From Sipunculus nudus (lineage: Eukaryota; Annelida; Sipuncula; Golfingiida; Sipunculidae): 64,000 bases of DNA. Of this stretch, positions 1 to 12,539 are shown piece after piece (positions within the stretch are counted from its first letter, which is position 1; each line of letters begins with the position of its first letter). The position numbers and the translations under genes are program-made. The notes under the pieces were generated by a model, which saw nothing but the letters and a program-made list of their open reading frames with translations, was not told where the DNA came from and ran no database searches. The stretch spans positions 45,463,695-45,527,694 of the forward strand of contig CM049316.1 in the NCBI GenBank assembly GCA_026874595.1. Reading direction: 5' to 3'.

Positions 1-239
1 AGGTTGAAACGGAAGGATGAGAAGCAGGGTAGTCTAGGCCGCGCGGGACAAGCGGAGAAGGACACGGCGGAGGAGAGGAGGCGCCGGACAACCGTATGAA
101 TGTCGGGCCGGACGAGAATGGGACGTCCGAACAAGCGGGGAGACCAGTGGGAGATCGCGCGACGGACGGCACGCAGGTGGAGGAAATTGATATGGAGCAG
201 ACGTTCCGACGGGGACCATATCCCGTAAGCGCGAAGATT

Positions 240-1270
240 GGCGAGATGGTCCCCCCAACTGAGGAGAGACGCATCGGTATAGACGGTGCAATCGACATCC
301 CTGGAAAAAGGAACTCCCCGCAGGAGACAGGAAAGGTCCATCCAGGGACGAAGGGACCGCCAGGTGCGCCGAAACGGGAGGATCGGAGGACGAACCGAGG
401 TAACCGGAGAAGGCCGTGACGGCGCAAGATAGACTGAATCGGACGCAGGTACAGGCGGCCGAACGGGATGAAAGACGCGGCCCGGGTGAGAGCACCGTGG
501 AGAGAAGCCGCAGTGCGCAAGTCTACACGGCGCCTCGTGAGAAAGGAACGAATCAGGCGGCGGTAGCGACGCTGTGCCGGACGCCAAAGCAAGCGTGACA
601 CCCAGAAATTGGAGGGACTGGGTGGCAGTGAGAAGAGATTTTGCCGCAATGACCAGGAAGCCGAGGTTCCGAAGTAAGTTGAGAACCCGGGAGCGATGCG
701 ATGCGATGCGGCCGCATGGACAAGCCATCGTCCAGATAAGGGAGCACAGAAATGCCTGGTGAACGGAGAGAACTCGGGACCACGTGAACAAGGATGGTAA
801 ATTCCAGGGGGCCACGTGGATCCCGAACGGATGGACCCGGAACGGAAACGGGAAATTAGGCATCCGTAAGGTCTATATTTGAACGCCGAATCCATCCGCC
901 AAACAATGCGGAGTATAGCATGGATAATGAACATCCGAAACGGGGGCGGACGGATGAACGAAATGAGGCGCTTCAGGTCCATGATCGGGCGCCAACGGGC
1001 GTGCGGTTCGGGAAAAAGAAAAGGCGAGAGGGAAAACCCCACGGTGGATGGGGAAACCTCGTTATTGCCCGATTGTCTAACATAGATTGAAGGGCCTCCG
1101 CCAAGCGAGGCGTTTGGCCGGATCGCTCAGCCGCGACGGAGGCGGAGAGTGCTAAACGCAAGACGGAACCCGAACTGTAGAGCGCTGAGAATTAACCGCT
1201 GGGAGGTGAAACCCGCCCACGCGGGAAAACGGTCGCTGAGCCGAGCGCCGACCGGAGCTAGAGAGTCATT
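240..1270 (-). pseudogene. Reverse transcriptase / RNase H remnant (DIRS type)
   Basis: Frames switch repeatedly, but family landmarks stay in the correct order. They are VGARLSDRFPAW then a hydrophobic LILSALQFGFRLAF stretch (ahead of the fingers), a LAEALQSMLDNRAI helix, GFPSRLFFFPNR (palm), LPYLDDGLSMRP (catalytic aspartates, about 725-748), a ASLHGALTRAASFIPFGRLY thumb/connection segment (about 470-410), and the RNase H start with YTDASLLSWGDHL followed by an LLHINFL helix. These are DIRS hallmarks rather than those of Ty3, BEL or LINE polymerases. Several frameshifts and stops rule out activity. Confidence 0.75.
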
Positions 1271-2714
1271 TCTCGGTCGAACCTCTTTGGGAGGAGCGAC
1301 CACGAAAGGCGGAGAACGGCTGGAACGTCCTGAAGGACGTGACGAGGTAGCAGATGCGCGACGCGGCTGAGCGGAAGTTGCAATCGGAGGCCGAAGGCGG
1401 GGAACACGGAAGGAAGGCCGAGGCGCAAGGGAGGTCGAGCGGAGGCGGGCCTGACGATCCGAGCGCGCCAAGGCGCGGTCAAAGAGAGGCCGTAACTGGA
1501 AGCCAAACAGCAGGGAACCGGGAAAGGCGGAGAATAAAGCTCGGTTAACTCCGTCGGAGAAGCCGCGGCCGTAAGTGCATAAATGACTGAATGCAAGCCG
1601 GGCGGCATAACAAGATGCAATTAACAACCGGGCGCCAACGACCTGAATGGAACACAGCGCCAGAATGGGCAGAAGCCTGCCATATGTCGGGGAGAGTGAG
1701 CGTGTCCGGAACCATATCGGCCGCTTGCCGGCTGAGCCCCTCCAGATCCGACAGGTGACGATCGGAAAACTGGACAGAGGATGGAATTAAAGACTGACCG
1801 TCCGCAAACCGCTGTGCCAGGCCGGACACGAGGCGCAGCGGAGCAGACAGAACATCCGGGAGCTCAGGAGAAGGGAGCAAGCGAACGAACAGGCAGCCCG
1901 GGAGCCCGGTACCCAAGGGAACTCCCGAGGGTACCGGGGGACCAGGGTGTATCCGAACCCGGCGGAAGCGGGGCCCCAGTAGAGCGAGACCCCGAGACCA
2001 TCGCGGGGCGCCCACGGAAGAGATCCCCCGTGCGGTCAGTAATACCAGACACACGGCGGGCGCGGCGGAGGGTGAATGAAGGGGCATGGATTCAAAGAAG
2101 AACCGGCCGCCGACGCAGTCCGAGGTTGTACCTACGGAACTTCGGACCACTAGGGTTAGCCTCCTGTGTGGAGGTAGTCTCCAGGTCCATAAGCGCAGAT
2201 TTGCGCACACGCCAAGCCTGGCGGAGCAGTGCGATCGCTGACCACACACCAGGAAGGTCCGGGCGATCCAGCGGGACGGCTCCAGCCGGCCCCGGGGATA
2301 AGGAAGGAATCCGGCGAGGAGCCGGCGACGAGAACGGCTGGGGAGAAAGTACCGGGGCACCGGCGAGTGCGCCGGGCGGACAGAATCGGGTCTAGACGAA
2401 TCGTCGAGATCCGACATAAGTGATTAACAAACCCGGGACAATAATGTAATATCGAATAGGCAGATGTGCTGGCAGAACGGGAGGCCGCGGGAACGGGGAA
2501 AGAATTCCGGGAATGAGAATGCAACGATATAACTGTCGAAACCACTGGAGAGGTGACAGGACCGGCGGGAACGGACGGTGAACGCAGCACGGCCGTGGTG
2601 CGGTCAACCAGGGTAGGCCCCCCTCCCACCCCCTCGGAGACAACCACGGGGTCAGACAATGGAATACAGGAGGGTGAACCCCCAAGTACCGGGGAATGAG
2701 CCCAATCCGGGAAA

Positions 2715-2869
2715 GGGCCCACTGGTCAGACGTCTAAGTCTGGCAGTGAAAACAAGGATCAGCCGGAACACGGCAGGAGTCAATGTTGGAGCGGCAACGA
2801 AAACAAGGGGGGTGGGAGTCCCAACCGGGATTAAGAACCACAAGAGCCACAATAAGTGGGGTTCTCCAT
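2715..2869 (-). pseudogene. gag remnant of the DIRS element, zinc-finger-like start
   Basis: The minus-strand ATG at 2,869 gives MENPTYCGSCGS and then a stop. After a shift of frame the reading continues with PPCFRCRS, DSC and DPCFHCQT, then a TAG (about 2,736-2,734) where a tryptophan codon one base different would fit, followed by TSDQW. The spaced Cys pairs (YCGSC, PCFRC, PCFHC) look like the cysteine-rich opening of ORF1 in DIRS-like elements. That assignment is by resemblance and by position ahead of the reverse transcriptase. At least one frameshift and one nonsense change make it non-functional. The strand between here and about 3,100 would be the element's 5' terminal region. Confidence 0.6.
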
Positions 2870-3100
2870 GGCGGGCAAGGGAAAAAGAAGACAACTTACA
2901 GTTCAGTTGGCAAACTCATTAGTACAAACCCAACAGTGGACGAATCTCGCAGAGCGGGATCACATGTCCATCATGGCGAACGCCAGAAGAAAATGTGATT
3001 ATGGGTAACGGAAGTGTGACCTAGATACACGGGAACGAGGCGGGATGGGCGATAATAGGCCCAATAAGGGAAAATTTTCGGTTGGCTTACTCTGGCGTAT

Positions 3101-4792
3101 AAACTTTAACAGAGAAAATTCTCATTAATACAGAAACAGCTCACAATTATGTTTACGTAATAAAACTGTTAATATTAATAAAATCACACTTCTGTCTTGT
3201 CACTCCACAGACATAGTTCATATATATGAGATATGTAGGTTAGTTGTCTTATTTATTAAGATTTTATTTTCACAATAATTTTCCTTTTGCGAATGTCACA
3301 AATTTAAACCCCTCGCAAACAAAAAGCAAGTAAATTTATACTAAGCACTCTGGGCAACTCATAGCTCATGGTAATATTTCATCATGAATACACCGCTGCT
3401 AATTAACCTTGAGGGCCATTCACTTTAATACAAGTAAAATACAGGATGGACAGAAAATGTGTTTTCCATGTATATTTAATAACTCAGTACCAAGGCTTAT
3501 TTGACTTTTGGCTACATGTGTTACAATGGTACAAATATATAACATATATAATCATATTCCTTCATTGATAAACATATTATTACCCTAATATGATAATATT
3601 TCATTGAAATTTATAAAATATTTTGTGTGAATAATTTTGAGTTATCATATCATAAAAAATACCTAGAGTATACAAGTATTCACATAAAATTATATTCGCA
3701 GAATATCTCAAATCAAACAAATGTGCTGCATTTTCTGATAAAAAATTGATAATTTAGTCTTAAATTCATAGAGAAAATATTATATAATTTTCTCTCCTGA
3801 CATAAGCAATTCTAATATTCAGAGATATTGCCAGTGGTTACCAGTCCAGACTGGTGGCCTGTTACACTGTTTTAGGAAAATTTAACTGAGGTTTAGGCTG
3901 TTATGATGACTTTTGGTTAGTGTAACATGAATTTTTAAAGCATTAACTATAAAGGACTTCTCAGTTCAAAGTTTTTCTGAAATGAGGCTGCAGGCCTTGC
4001 AGAGAAATTGGAATTTTATACCAATCTGATACAGGTATTTTTATTGATAAATAGCATATTTTAGTGCCAAATTACATATTAATTACTGTCATACCTTTGG
4101 ATGCCAGATGGCTTTCAGCATATTCTCTTTTCTCTGCTGCTTTTAAATCAGAATATTAAGGCAAGCACCCAATACTGTAATATAAAAACATCAGCAATGC
4201 TTGCCATGTTAGAAACTTTATATGTACAGCTTGTGCAAAAGATTAAAAAAAAGATGCTTGCCAAAATCTGAGAAATGTGGTTTCTATGGGGAAACCCCTT
4301 GCAGGAACTTTGTTTTGTTTATTAAGGACTCTCAAGGAATCAGCTCTTGTTGACTGAAGGCAGATAAAGTGTGCGTGGATACAAGTTTGTGCTGGTGTGA
4401 TCCGAGGCAGCAACTTTTTTTTAGTAAATGTATCAGGATAACAGTGGGTGCCCCTTCACTGACATCCCATAACCCCTTCACTGATCATGTGACCTTAATT
4501 TCTTGGATTACTGCCAGATACCAAAGCATGCATGCCCTTATCTCTCAGATAAAGCACACATCACCTGTACTCAAGGTCACAGGTTAAAAGAAAGTAACCT
4601 GCAACAGATGCCCCTGGATGATCTTTCACTTCTATTTATCTAAATAATTCCATTTTTACATATAAAAGTTCATATAATACCATCTTTACATTATACATTA
4701 CATCTATACACAATATAACATCATTTATTATACCATTTTTACAAACAATATTTATGTATTATACAATTTTTACATATAATATTTATGTATAG
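3101..4792. other. AT-rich noncoding stretch, probably intronic
   Basis: No exon-like reading frame, RNA gene or repeat with clear ends is visible. The sequence is AT-rich with ordinary short frames on both strands. Confidence 0.55.
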
Positions 4793-4964
4793 CAGTAAAA
4801 CCTCGCCTTATCACCACTCTGATTAGTGACCACCTCAGAATAATGACCACTTATTCACTGTCCTGCTTTATTTTGTTATATAAGACCTCACTTTGATGAC
4901 CACCTCAAAATATGACCACTTTATTGAGGTCCCAGTTGGTGGTTGTAATTTTGAGGGTTAACTG
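4793..4964. mobile_element. MITE-like element with CAGTAAAACCTC termini
   Basis: It starts CAGTAAAACCTC and ends GAGGGTTAACTG, which are imperfect terminal inverted repeats. The interior repeats GACCACCTCA-type motifs in both halves. This is the common invertebrate small DNA-transposon pattern of alternating 'ACCTC' and 'GACCAC' blocks. The flanks are TA-rich, consistent with a short TA-type target duplication. A relative lies at 53,291-53,480. Confidence 0.65.
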
Positions 4965-7120
4965 TATACTTAAGGTTTATTACAGAATTACATCACAACA
5001 CACTCATACACACTTGTATACACACATACTAATATTTACAGAATTGTAACAATATCACACACACAAACACTTGTATAATATGTCATCTTTCCTGTCTATC
5101 ATTCATCATAATTTATTTTGTTCATCTCTCAGTACATTTGTCTTTCTGCAAAATATCTAGAGAAAAGCTCAACTAAAAGTCACTGCACTGTACACAGGAT
5201 TTAAAAGAAACAGTTAGGAGAAAGCATGTAAGAATGGATAAATTTCTAGAATCAATCTAATTTAAGCTAGAGATGCCAAAAATCTGTTTGCCTGATTCAA
5301 TGTATATCTGTCTCCCAGTAACAAATAACACAGGCACTGACAATTTGACATTCCAATACTGAATCAATAAGATGAATACACTATATAAAGTCTGCTGGGA
5401 GATGTTGCCTCATGCACCTCTTTTTTTAACATCTCCGTCATTAAACCTGCCAACTTCCTTGTTGGCCTCTTGGCAACTCACCAATGGAGAATCCTTGTGA
5501 TAAGAGTTAGTGACGTGAAGGATATATTTATTAACCTCCCATCTTATCTCCCGCTGAGTATTTAGTTTGGCTAAACAATATCTCAACATCACAAGATAGT
5601 AACATATTTGAAAATACATATCATATCAGTACACATATATAGTGCACAAGTATAATATCTAGATTTCAGAAAATTAATTAAATATGTTAACTCATACATT
5701 TTAATAAAATTTTACAGCTCCTATAAGTATTTTATCCATGGACAGCATAACACTACATTGTAATTCTAAAAGAAAATAACTCTCTAATTCGAGAAATAAG
5801 AAGCGCTTTTAATTCGACAGTTATAATTGACATTAAAAAGATCAATTAAACAAGTTTATGGAGATTTTTTCATTTATTTCAGCTATTTAAACCAACATTA
5901 TTTGTAAAAGGTCAAGCAATTTAATACACAAACCAATCATGTTACATCAGTATTCATCACGTCAAACATTCTACCATAGAGATGGTAAAGTAAGCGACCC
6001 TGGAGCATGCATCAAGGCAATAAAAGCAACAAATGTGTTCACATCCACAAAATGAACATCTGTTACATTAGGGATGGTTCTGTTGCCAAAACTTTCAAAT
6101 TCTCCAAAACTTGCACACAAGCGGATCTTCCAGAGAATGATATGTCGCTGACACGGAAATGATGTTATATGTTACACAGAGTAATAAAATAACAAGCTAT
6201 CAGCTTTACCACACCCACTGTCGAAATCATCAAAATTGTGCTAAAAACCTGTTATTTGCACAATCACGCATCTCTCTTACACGGCAAGCTGTGCAGCATG
6301 TTACATACATGAAAGACCACGCCTTGGGTTCAATCATTTTAAGCATCCTTTAAAGCAATGATGCAAGCCCCTTCTTCACACTCCACTGAAGATGCATAAT
6401 GATCGCTTATATCTTACATGTTTTCCTTGTACTCGTTCTCCATCTGAGATGTCACAAAGGGAACAGGGCCCCCAGCAGATTCCCAGCTTTCTATGGGAAC
6501 TCTGAGACCCCGCAGAATGCTAGTAATGTCACTTTTCTTTCAGTCTTTTTACCTGGATCTTCAAAGGCCAAACCAGAAAAGGATTGCTATAAAAAGGGAC
6601 ATACCACACTACAGTGTAACTCTTCTTGTCTACATACATTGTAAATATATCTCTTTTTGCAATGCCACAATGAAAATTATTACAGGTTGATGAGAAATGA
6701 AGTCCTATTTTCATATAAGGACCATTTTTCAATCTTATCATCATGATTACAATTAATGACTGCATGCTACAAAGCTATAACTGTAAATTTAACTAGTTAC
6801 TCCTTACTTCCTTGGAACCATTTAATTGTTTCACTTTCATATACTTTCTCTTAATCATTATTAATTATTGTCAAATAATTGTTATTATTATTATCATTAT
6901 CATTATTAAATTATCAATAAAACACATAATATATAGTTATGACAAGACAGTCTGTGAAAGTCAATGAAGTAACAGCATCAATCTCCTAAAGGGCATTTCA
7001 TTTGCAGTAAAATTTACATACTGATCACATGACTGGCTCTGAACAGAATGCTCTTATGTTTTAATGCATTTAATATGGCTTAAAATACTTTTGTGTCTAC
7101 ATGTCTACTTGTGTTGACAG
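4965..7120. other. AT-rich noncoding stretch
   Basis: It begins with a CA/ACAC-rich patch (about 4,995-5,065) and has an imperfect ATT/ATC patch near 6,880-6,920. No coding exon is supported; the longest frame is 81 codons and lacks any recognisable motif. Confidence 0.5.
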
Positions 7121-7124
7121 ATAT

Positions 7125-7220
7125 CACTATATACAGGGGGATCTCCTGTTACAGTAGATTCAGACATTAGTTTACAACCTCTCTAATACAGGAAGGCACC
7201 TCTCTATTACAGGAGAAAGT
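7125..7220. repeat. Diverged fragment resembling the CAGT..ACCTC MITE family
   Basis: It holds two ACCTCTCTA(A/T)TACAGGA-type blocks (CCTCTCTAATACAGGA and CCTCTCTATTACAGGA), plus an upstream TACAGGGGGATCTCCTGT near-palindrome. The block layout is like the element at 4,793 but the ends are not clear. Confidence 0.35.
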
Positions 7221-7221
7221 A

Positions 7222-7605
7222 ATTAATAAATTAATAAGTTTATTTAACAGTTGGAATGTAATAAATAAAAAATTATGAATTTTCCAAATGATTACTGTAA
7301 CTATCCTATCTGACAAGAACTTCACAAGTACTTAACCTGTACTGCACAGTTATTAATATATTAACAAGTTTATAATGCAGTTGGTATTTAATAAATAAAA
7401 AATTATAAATTTATTAAATGGTAACTGTAACTAACCTATCTTACAGGAACTTAAAATGTACTTGAACTGTACTGCACAGTTATTAATAAAATGTAAGTTT
7501 ATAATGCAGTTGAAAAGTATAAAACATAAAATTGTATTTTATTATTATGGTTACTGTAACTACCCTATTCAACAGAAACTTAATTGGTAACTGTACTGCA
7601 CCGTT
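7222..7605. repeat. Three-copy tandem repeat, unit about 128-130 bp
   Basis: Copies start near 7,222, 7,350 and 7,480. Each has AACAAGTTTATAATGCAGTT-like sequence, an ATAAATAAAAAATTAT segment, TACTGTAACTA, an ACAGGAACTT-like block and ends in CTGTACTGCACAG. The copies differ by substitutions and short indels, so the array is old. Confidence 0.75.
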
Positions 7606-7719
7606 ACTTTCTAACTCTCCCTGGTAGATAAGCAACGAGTGAGAGTGTTTGCAAGAGTTTGTACATGGTAAGCCTAACACCAAACCCTATGACAATACAC
7701 ACATCTAAAAACACAACCA

Positions 7720-8110
7720 AACATGAAAATGCAATCGGTGGATAAAGCCAGCAGACACCTGCGGGGTTTGGTCAAGTCTCAACAGGTCACGACAATACAA
7801 ATCATTTGTCTACTATGGAATCCGTGCGGGCCCCGGGAAGCAGCCCCGATTCTAAGCAAACACCATCAGTGCACCATCATTGGACACGGATAAAGCGTTC
7901 TGCGATACCATTTTGGTGTTGACGAGCACTTGTTGCCTTGCTCCCCAATGTTTGGAGGGCACACAAGTAAACAAGCGTATGCAATTTTCCTCTTCACGGG
8001 CATTTGGATATCATCTTATTTTGATGCGACTTGTCAACTCTGGCTCACCCTACGTGAGCGGTGGAGTTACTTCAATTTGAGACCTTTACTATACCTGGGA
8101 GTACCTACAC
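7720..8110. other. Candidate conserved noncoding island
   Basis: Complex, less AT-rich sequence with several CpGs and a GGGCCCCGGG core near 7,829 stands out from the surrounding AT-rich DNA. Short frames here show no protein-family motif and no splice-bounded exon. Its position inside the presumed first intron of the NuRD-motif zinc-finger gene makes an enhancer plausible, but conservation cannot be seen from one sequence. Confidence 0.35.
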
Positions 8111-8324
8111 CTAGCTGAGTCAATTGAAACCATTTCCCTTATCCCACTGATCACATACATAGTCATTGACTTATTTTCTTTAATTATAATTATTTTCATT
8201 TCCTAAATATTTTTCTACTAATTGGGGGAACACCATTCAAAGTTTAGATGAAGACAACTTAAGGATACCTGATGACTTGCAACAGAGCCATTTCATAAAA
8301 GAGGCCAGCTGATCTCTACATATA

Positions 8325-8735
8325 CATAATGTGACAGATCTCTAAATAGTCTCAACTATCTCTAAATGTGTAACAAATCTCTGCATCAAATCATCTGTAT
8401 GACTGGTCTCAACATCGTATATAACCAGCATCCACATAACATAAAAAATCTCAACATTATGTCCATTGTCTCTACAGTAGAATACATTTATACCTAATAA
8501 AGTCTCAAACAAGTCTCCATAAAATATAATATCCAACCTGTTTTTAGATGATCTAATCAATCTGTGTGATGTCACTTGTTTCTATCATAAAATCGCCAGT
8601 CAGTACATATCCTCACCTCTCTTGATTATCAAACCAATTGAGATTGTAAATGTAATACAATCTCTAGTAAAAAGTCTACAAATCAAATATCAACTGATAC
8701 TGCTTTAGCTGTAAAACAATCTCCATAATCATCAT
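8325..8735. repeat. Highly degenerate short-unit array (TCTC/AATCTCTA-type)
   Basis: AATCTC, GTCTCAAC and ATCTCTAAAT-like words recur every roughly 25-35 bp with many substitutions. It looks like the worn remains of a minisatellite. Unit boundaries are not fixed by eye. Confidence 0.35.
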
Positions 8736-9199
8736 GACTATGTGATCTCATAATGAAGCGCTGCATTTCACTACCTGCTCTGCTTGAGATGGATTGTGAC
8801 ATTCATCACTTAGGGATTAAAGCCTAAATCATTACACTACATCTGAATTGTTTTTACATGAGCCTAATTTTCAATGTGGCCTCCACCCAAACTAATCTAC
8901 TAATTATGCATGTCATAAGCTTTCAGTTCATCTGAGGACGACTCCACATCTCTTTATGTAACAAACTATGATGATAAGCCAACCTGTGATAACCTGCCAA
9001 AAACCACTGTACCTACTTATGTCTTATCAAGAAACTAATGAACGTGCCCGTCAACCGATACCTCACATTCCAACATCACCAGTAACTCATGTAACTGACC
9101 TGTGGTGAAACCAATGACCTCTAACATTTTATTATCACATCAAATTCCCAAAGAGAGTCTAGCTTGAAGCTGAATCATAAAGATTATCTTTACTTATTA

Positions 9200-10260
9200 A
9201 ACATCAGTTACAAAATTCTGTGTGTGTTGTAGATTTCGTGTCAGTGAAATATACATCAGTTTAATTGGCATTCCTCCAGACTGAAGCATCTTCGACTGGA
9301 TCAAGTCGCTTGAACTTTGGTTTACGTTGTTTGACAACTCAGGCACTTCATCTCCATTCAATGTACATTCCAGTCTCTCCCTTGTCAGTACAATAGTCGA
9401 GGAAGGGGCGTCGTACCTTGCTGAGCTGTACATCACTCAAAGTAAGACGCTCGGTAAACAATCAGATGAAAAGAAACCACCTCACCTAATTGATCACAGG
9501 TATCAGTAAACACAGCGACAGACCCCTTCTAGGGCCAGACGCTGCGCTTTTTGTGACGGAGCTTAGCAGATCAATAAACCACACAAACAGCGAGATGCAC
9601 TGTATCGCAACAGGATCATGTGATCCTTGACTGGTCTGGGTTCTTTACAAGTCGACCTGGCCATTAATCTAGTGTCTAATCTTGTCTTTACCAATCCCGC
9701 TTACATCATCTTACAGTTTGTCCTCATCTGACCCTGACAGGGAGCGATACATCTTAACGAGCATGGATTGATAGGATGAGTTTGGTTGATAACACCAAAC
9801 ACACACACAGCTTTGTTTATAATTACTTGTTTTTACTCTCCTCTTAAGTATGAGAATGTGTGATTTGATTCACATTCCAGGTGTCAAATACAACACACCT
9901 GTCAGTCAGCCAATTTGTTTCCATGGCAATTAATACATCCATAGATGCACATCAGGTGAAAACCAAATATTAGACTGGTGGTGATTTAACAGTTAATCAA
10001 TCATTTGTTATTTTAAGTACTAGGCGTCAGTTTTTTACATGTCTGTGTTTTGTACACTTGATGGGCACCCCGAATCAGCGTGATAAACTTAACGTATCAA
10101 CTCAGGAACCTTTCAGTCATCAATCAATAAGATAATGTACAAATTTGTCACTGACTTCAGCCCCCATTCAACGCCATTGTTTTTAACTTTGTCCGCCCCT
10201 CACATCCCAACATTTCCACTAAAAACAGTCATTAGCCGCTCACTGAAATCCATTGATTAG
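9200..10260. other. Candidate noncoding island, no gene seen
   Basis: This is higher-complexity sequence with CpGs and a GGATCATGTGATCC palindrome (about 9,612). The open frames of 60-79 codons on both strands show no family motif. Regulatory function is only a guess from texture. Confidence 0.3.
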
Positions 10261-12539
10261 CTTCATTTGATCCTGACAAGCTAAAAAAAACACTATACCA
10301 ATTACTATTCCTGTAAAAATGCATCATTAAATCAATCAATGCACTGTACAAAGCCACACATAAGTCAATAATCTAATCAGCTGCTAAATATTTTCAATTA
10401 TTGCTGACCTTTCAAGTCTCTCAACTCATACCAAAGGGGAAGATAAACAATGAATACACAAGTTGAAGTAATCTGTGTTTTGCCCAATGATTGTACCTCA
10501 CATCAGCTCTGTAAGCAGAATAATGCAAGAAATTGAAAATATCATTTTATTTCTCAGTTTGGATAAATGTTTAAAATGGTAAATTATAACGTACATCTTG
10601 ACATCATCTCCACTGGATGAAAATTCTAGTTACAGATATACAACTTAATGATCATAAGAAGAGAATGTTATCACTGTTTGATATAATAAAATTGAGAAGT
10701 TAAAGGCAATATTTACTCAAATTCAAATTTAAGTGTAGACCACTTGACAAATAATTTCAATGGGATTCTAATTTTTTTTAAATATTTTTTGTAAGTAGTT
10801 ATAGAAGATAAATCTAGTTGGGTAAAAATTTACTAACATACGAAGCTATCATGAAATGCTTGAGATCTTAGAAATAATCCCTTTGCCAAATCTCTTTTAG
10901 CCCCAGGTGCTCAACTGGCTAAATAATGCGAGGGTGTGGTATGTCTGTGCATCGGATGCAACTAATCTGTTGTTTCACACACAGCAGCACCTCAGGATCA
11001 GCTACGTAATGGCTCAAACAAATGCACTTGAAAACAATAAAATTAGCTGTTGAAAATGTGGACATATTATACAGAAGCCACTTATCATGTTTCCGCACCA
11101 TGATATGAAAATAGTATTCAGGCCGAACTGTCATGACAAATGTTTCAGAAACAAGGTTTACTAGAGAATGTTAACCAAATAAGATGAAAAAAAACATGCA
11201 CATGATGGGTACAGCTGTTTTTTATGCAACTAGAGAACACTTCTTTAAGGTTTTAATATGTATTCTTCTATAATCCACTTGTGGAGTCAATAATACATTG
11301 TAGTTAGTTCCATTCAACATCAAAGAATATCCTGGATATCCATTGATAATCTGTTTTGGGATGATCTTCATTTTTTTTGTATTATGTAAAAATTTCCAGA
11401 ATTCACTGGAGTGATCGCAAAGTAATTGACTTCAGACGGTTATTTCTTATATTGTTTTCTATTTTTTATATTTTTTTAAAGACACCACTAGATCAATGCA
11501 TCAGATCAGTTGAACTTTTTGAGCAATATTGGGATCATATGTTAAAAATTTCATTGTGAGGTCTGATTTATTTATTATAAAGGCATCATTTGTGAAACAG
11601 TATTTTTTTTATTAGAAGAAGTCTTAACATCTTATTTTGAATTACAGTAAGAAAGGTGGCTGAATATGGAATTTTCTACATCTACTTAGTACCCTCTGAA
11701 GATTTCTACTTTAAAACTAATGAAAAGTTACAGACCTGACCATAAAAATGCACTGATTTCTGTTTGTAGATACTCAAAATGTATTCCCCTATTACAAATA
11801 CTTCTATCCAGTCTTATCAAAATTACACAGTGACCTGGCATGCAGTTCCATTATAGACACTTAACTTTTCATCTCAGTTAACTATTCTGAGAACTATTTG
11901 ATAAAAAGCATTTTAACAGGTTGCCATGTGAGACTAACCATTCTAAGAAACTACAATGTGAATACACTATGTGAAGCACTAGCAAATATCTGAAATGGGA
12001 ATCTGCTATATGAGGCAACCAAAGAGCTTTCCCTTTTTCCAGCTTTCCTACAACTGAATAATTAGCAGATTTCTCCTGTTCAGTCACCCTCTCAAATATT
12101 TATCACGGGAATTCACGGTTTGCCTTAGACCTGGGGCAAAAAGGATTCTAACACTTGAACAAAGTATTTAAAGAGTACCTTTTAAAGATACTTGAAAATA
12201 ACCAAGTGTAACTTAAAAATGTATCAACCTCAGACACTTGAAACTAATCAAGTATTATAAATATGTGTTTACACCATGGATGTTTGAAAGCCATTATCAA
12301 TTACCAAAAATAACTATATGCTTCAACTAATATGCCTTGAAATTAATCTGAAAGATTGACACTTATCACAATATTTTCTTTTTAATATAAAATAAGAAAA
12401 TTCTATGAGTTTGTTCAGCCTGCTGCAATGCTGCAAAGATTTTATTTTGTCAGAACCATCAATAACCAGACCAGTCCTCTTTTATCGATCCTCATATTTA
12501 TAAAATGCTAACGTTAATATGAACGATCTGAGGTAATAA
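10261..12539. other. AT-rich noncoding stretch
   Basis: Nothing beyond ordinary AT-rich sequence with short homopolymer runs. No exon or bounded repeat is supported. Confidence 0.5.

Larger units (their letters stand above)
1..3100 (-). mobile_element. Decayed DIRS-order (tyrosine-recombinase) retrotransposon, left part cut by window edge
   Basis: A GC-rich block that contrasts sharply with the AT-rich DNA to its right; the change falls near 3,060-3,110. Read on the minus strand it gives, in order, a cysteine-rich gag start (from 2,869), the N-terminal reverse transcriptase motif with VGARL and PAWAGFTS (about 1,257-1,201), a GFPSRLFFFP palm segment (about 1,044-1,003), the YLDDG catalytic box (about 742-725), and an RNase H start with YTDASLLSWGDHL (about 293-243). 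This order, the VGxRL/W..T/W.L pre-palm motif and the TDAS..SWG RNase H are typical of DIRS-order elements. Reading needs many frame changes and crosses stops, so the copy is dead. The methyltransferase, tyrosine recombinase and right-hand repeats would lie beyond position 1. The exact outer end is not resolved because no partner repeat is visible. It probably sits in the first intron of the zinc-finger gene that starts at 26,012. Confidence 0.82.

Noticed and set aside
1781-2395. 204-codon plus-strand frame
   Set aside because: It is antisense to the retrotransposon, Arg/Gly/Pro-rich and without any domain. It is a composition artefact.
1545-2417. 290-codon minus-strand frame in the GC-rich block
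   Set aside because: The frame sits inside the DIRS remnant, switches out of the recognisable reading on both sides and is long mainly because GC-rich sequence has few stops. It is covered by the element.
2871-2998. Plus-strand frame starting MAGKGKRRQLTVQLANSL
   Set aside because: It looks protein-like but is antisense to the gag start and 5' end of the dead element, ends quickly and has no family match I can name.
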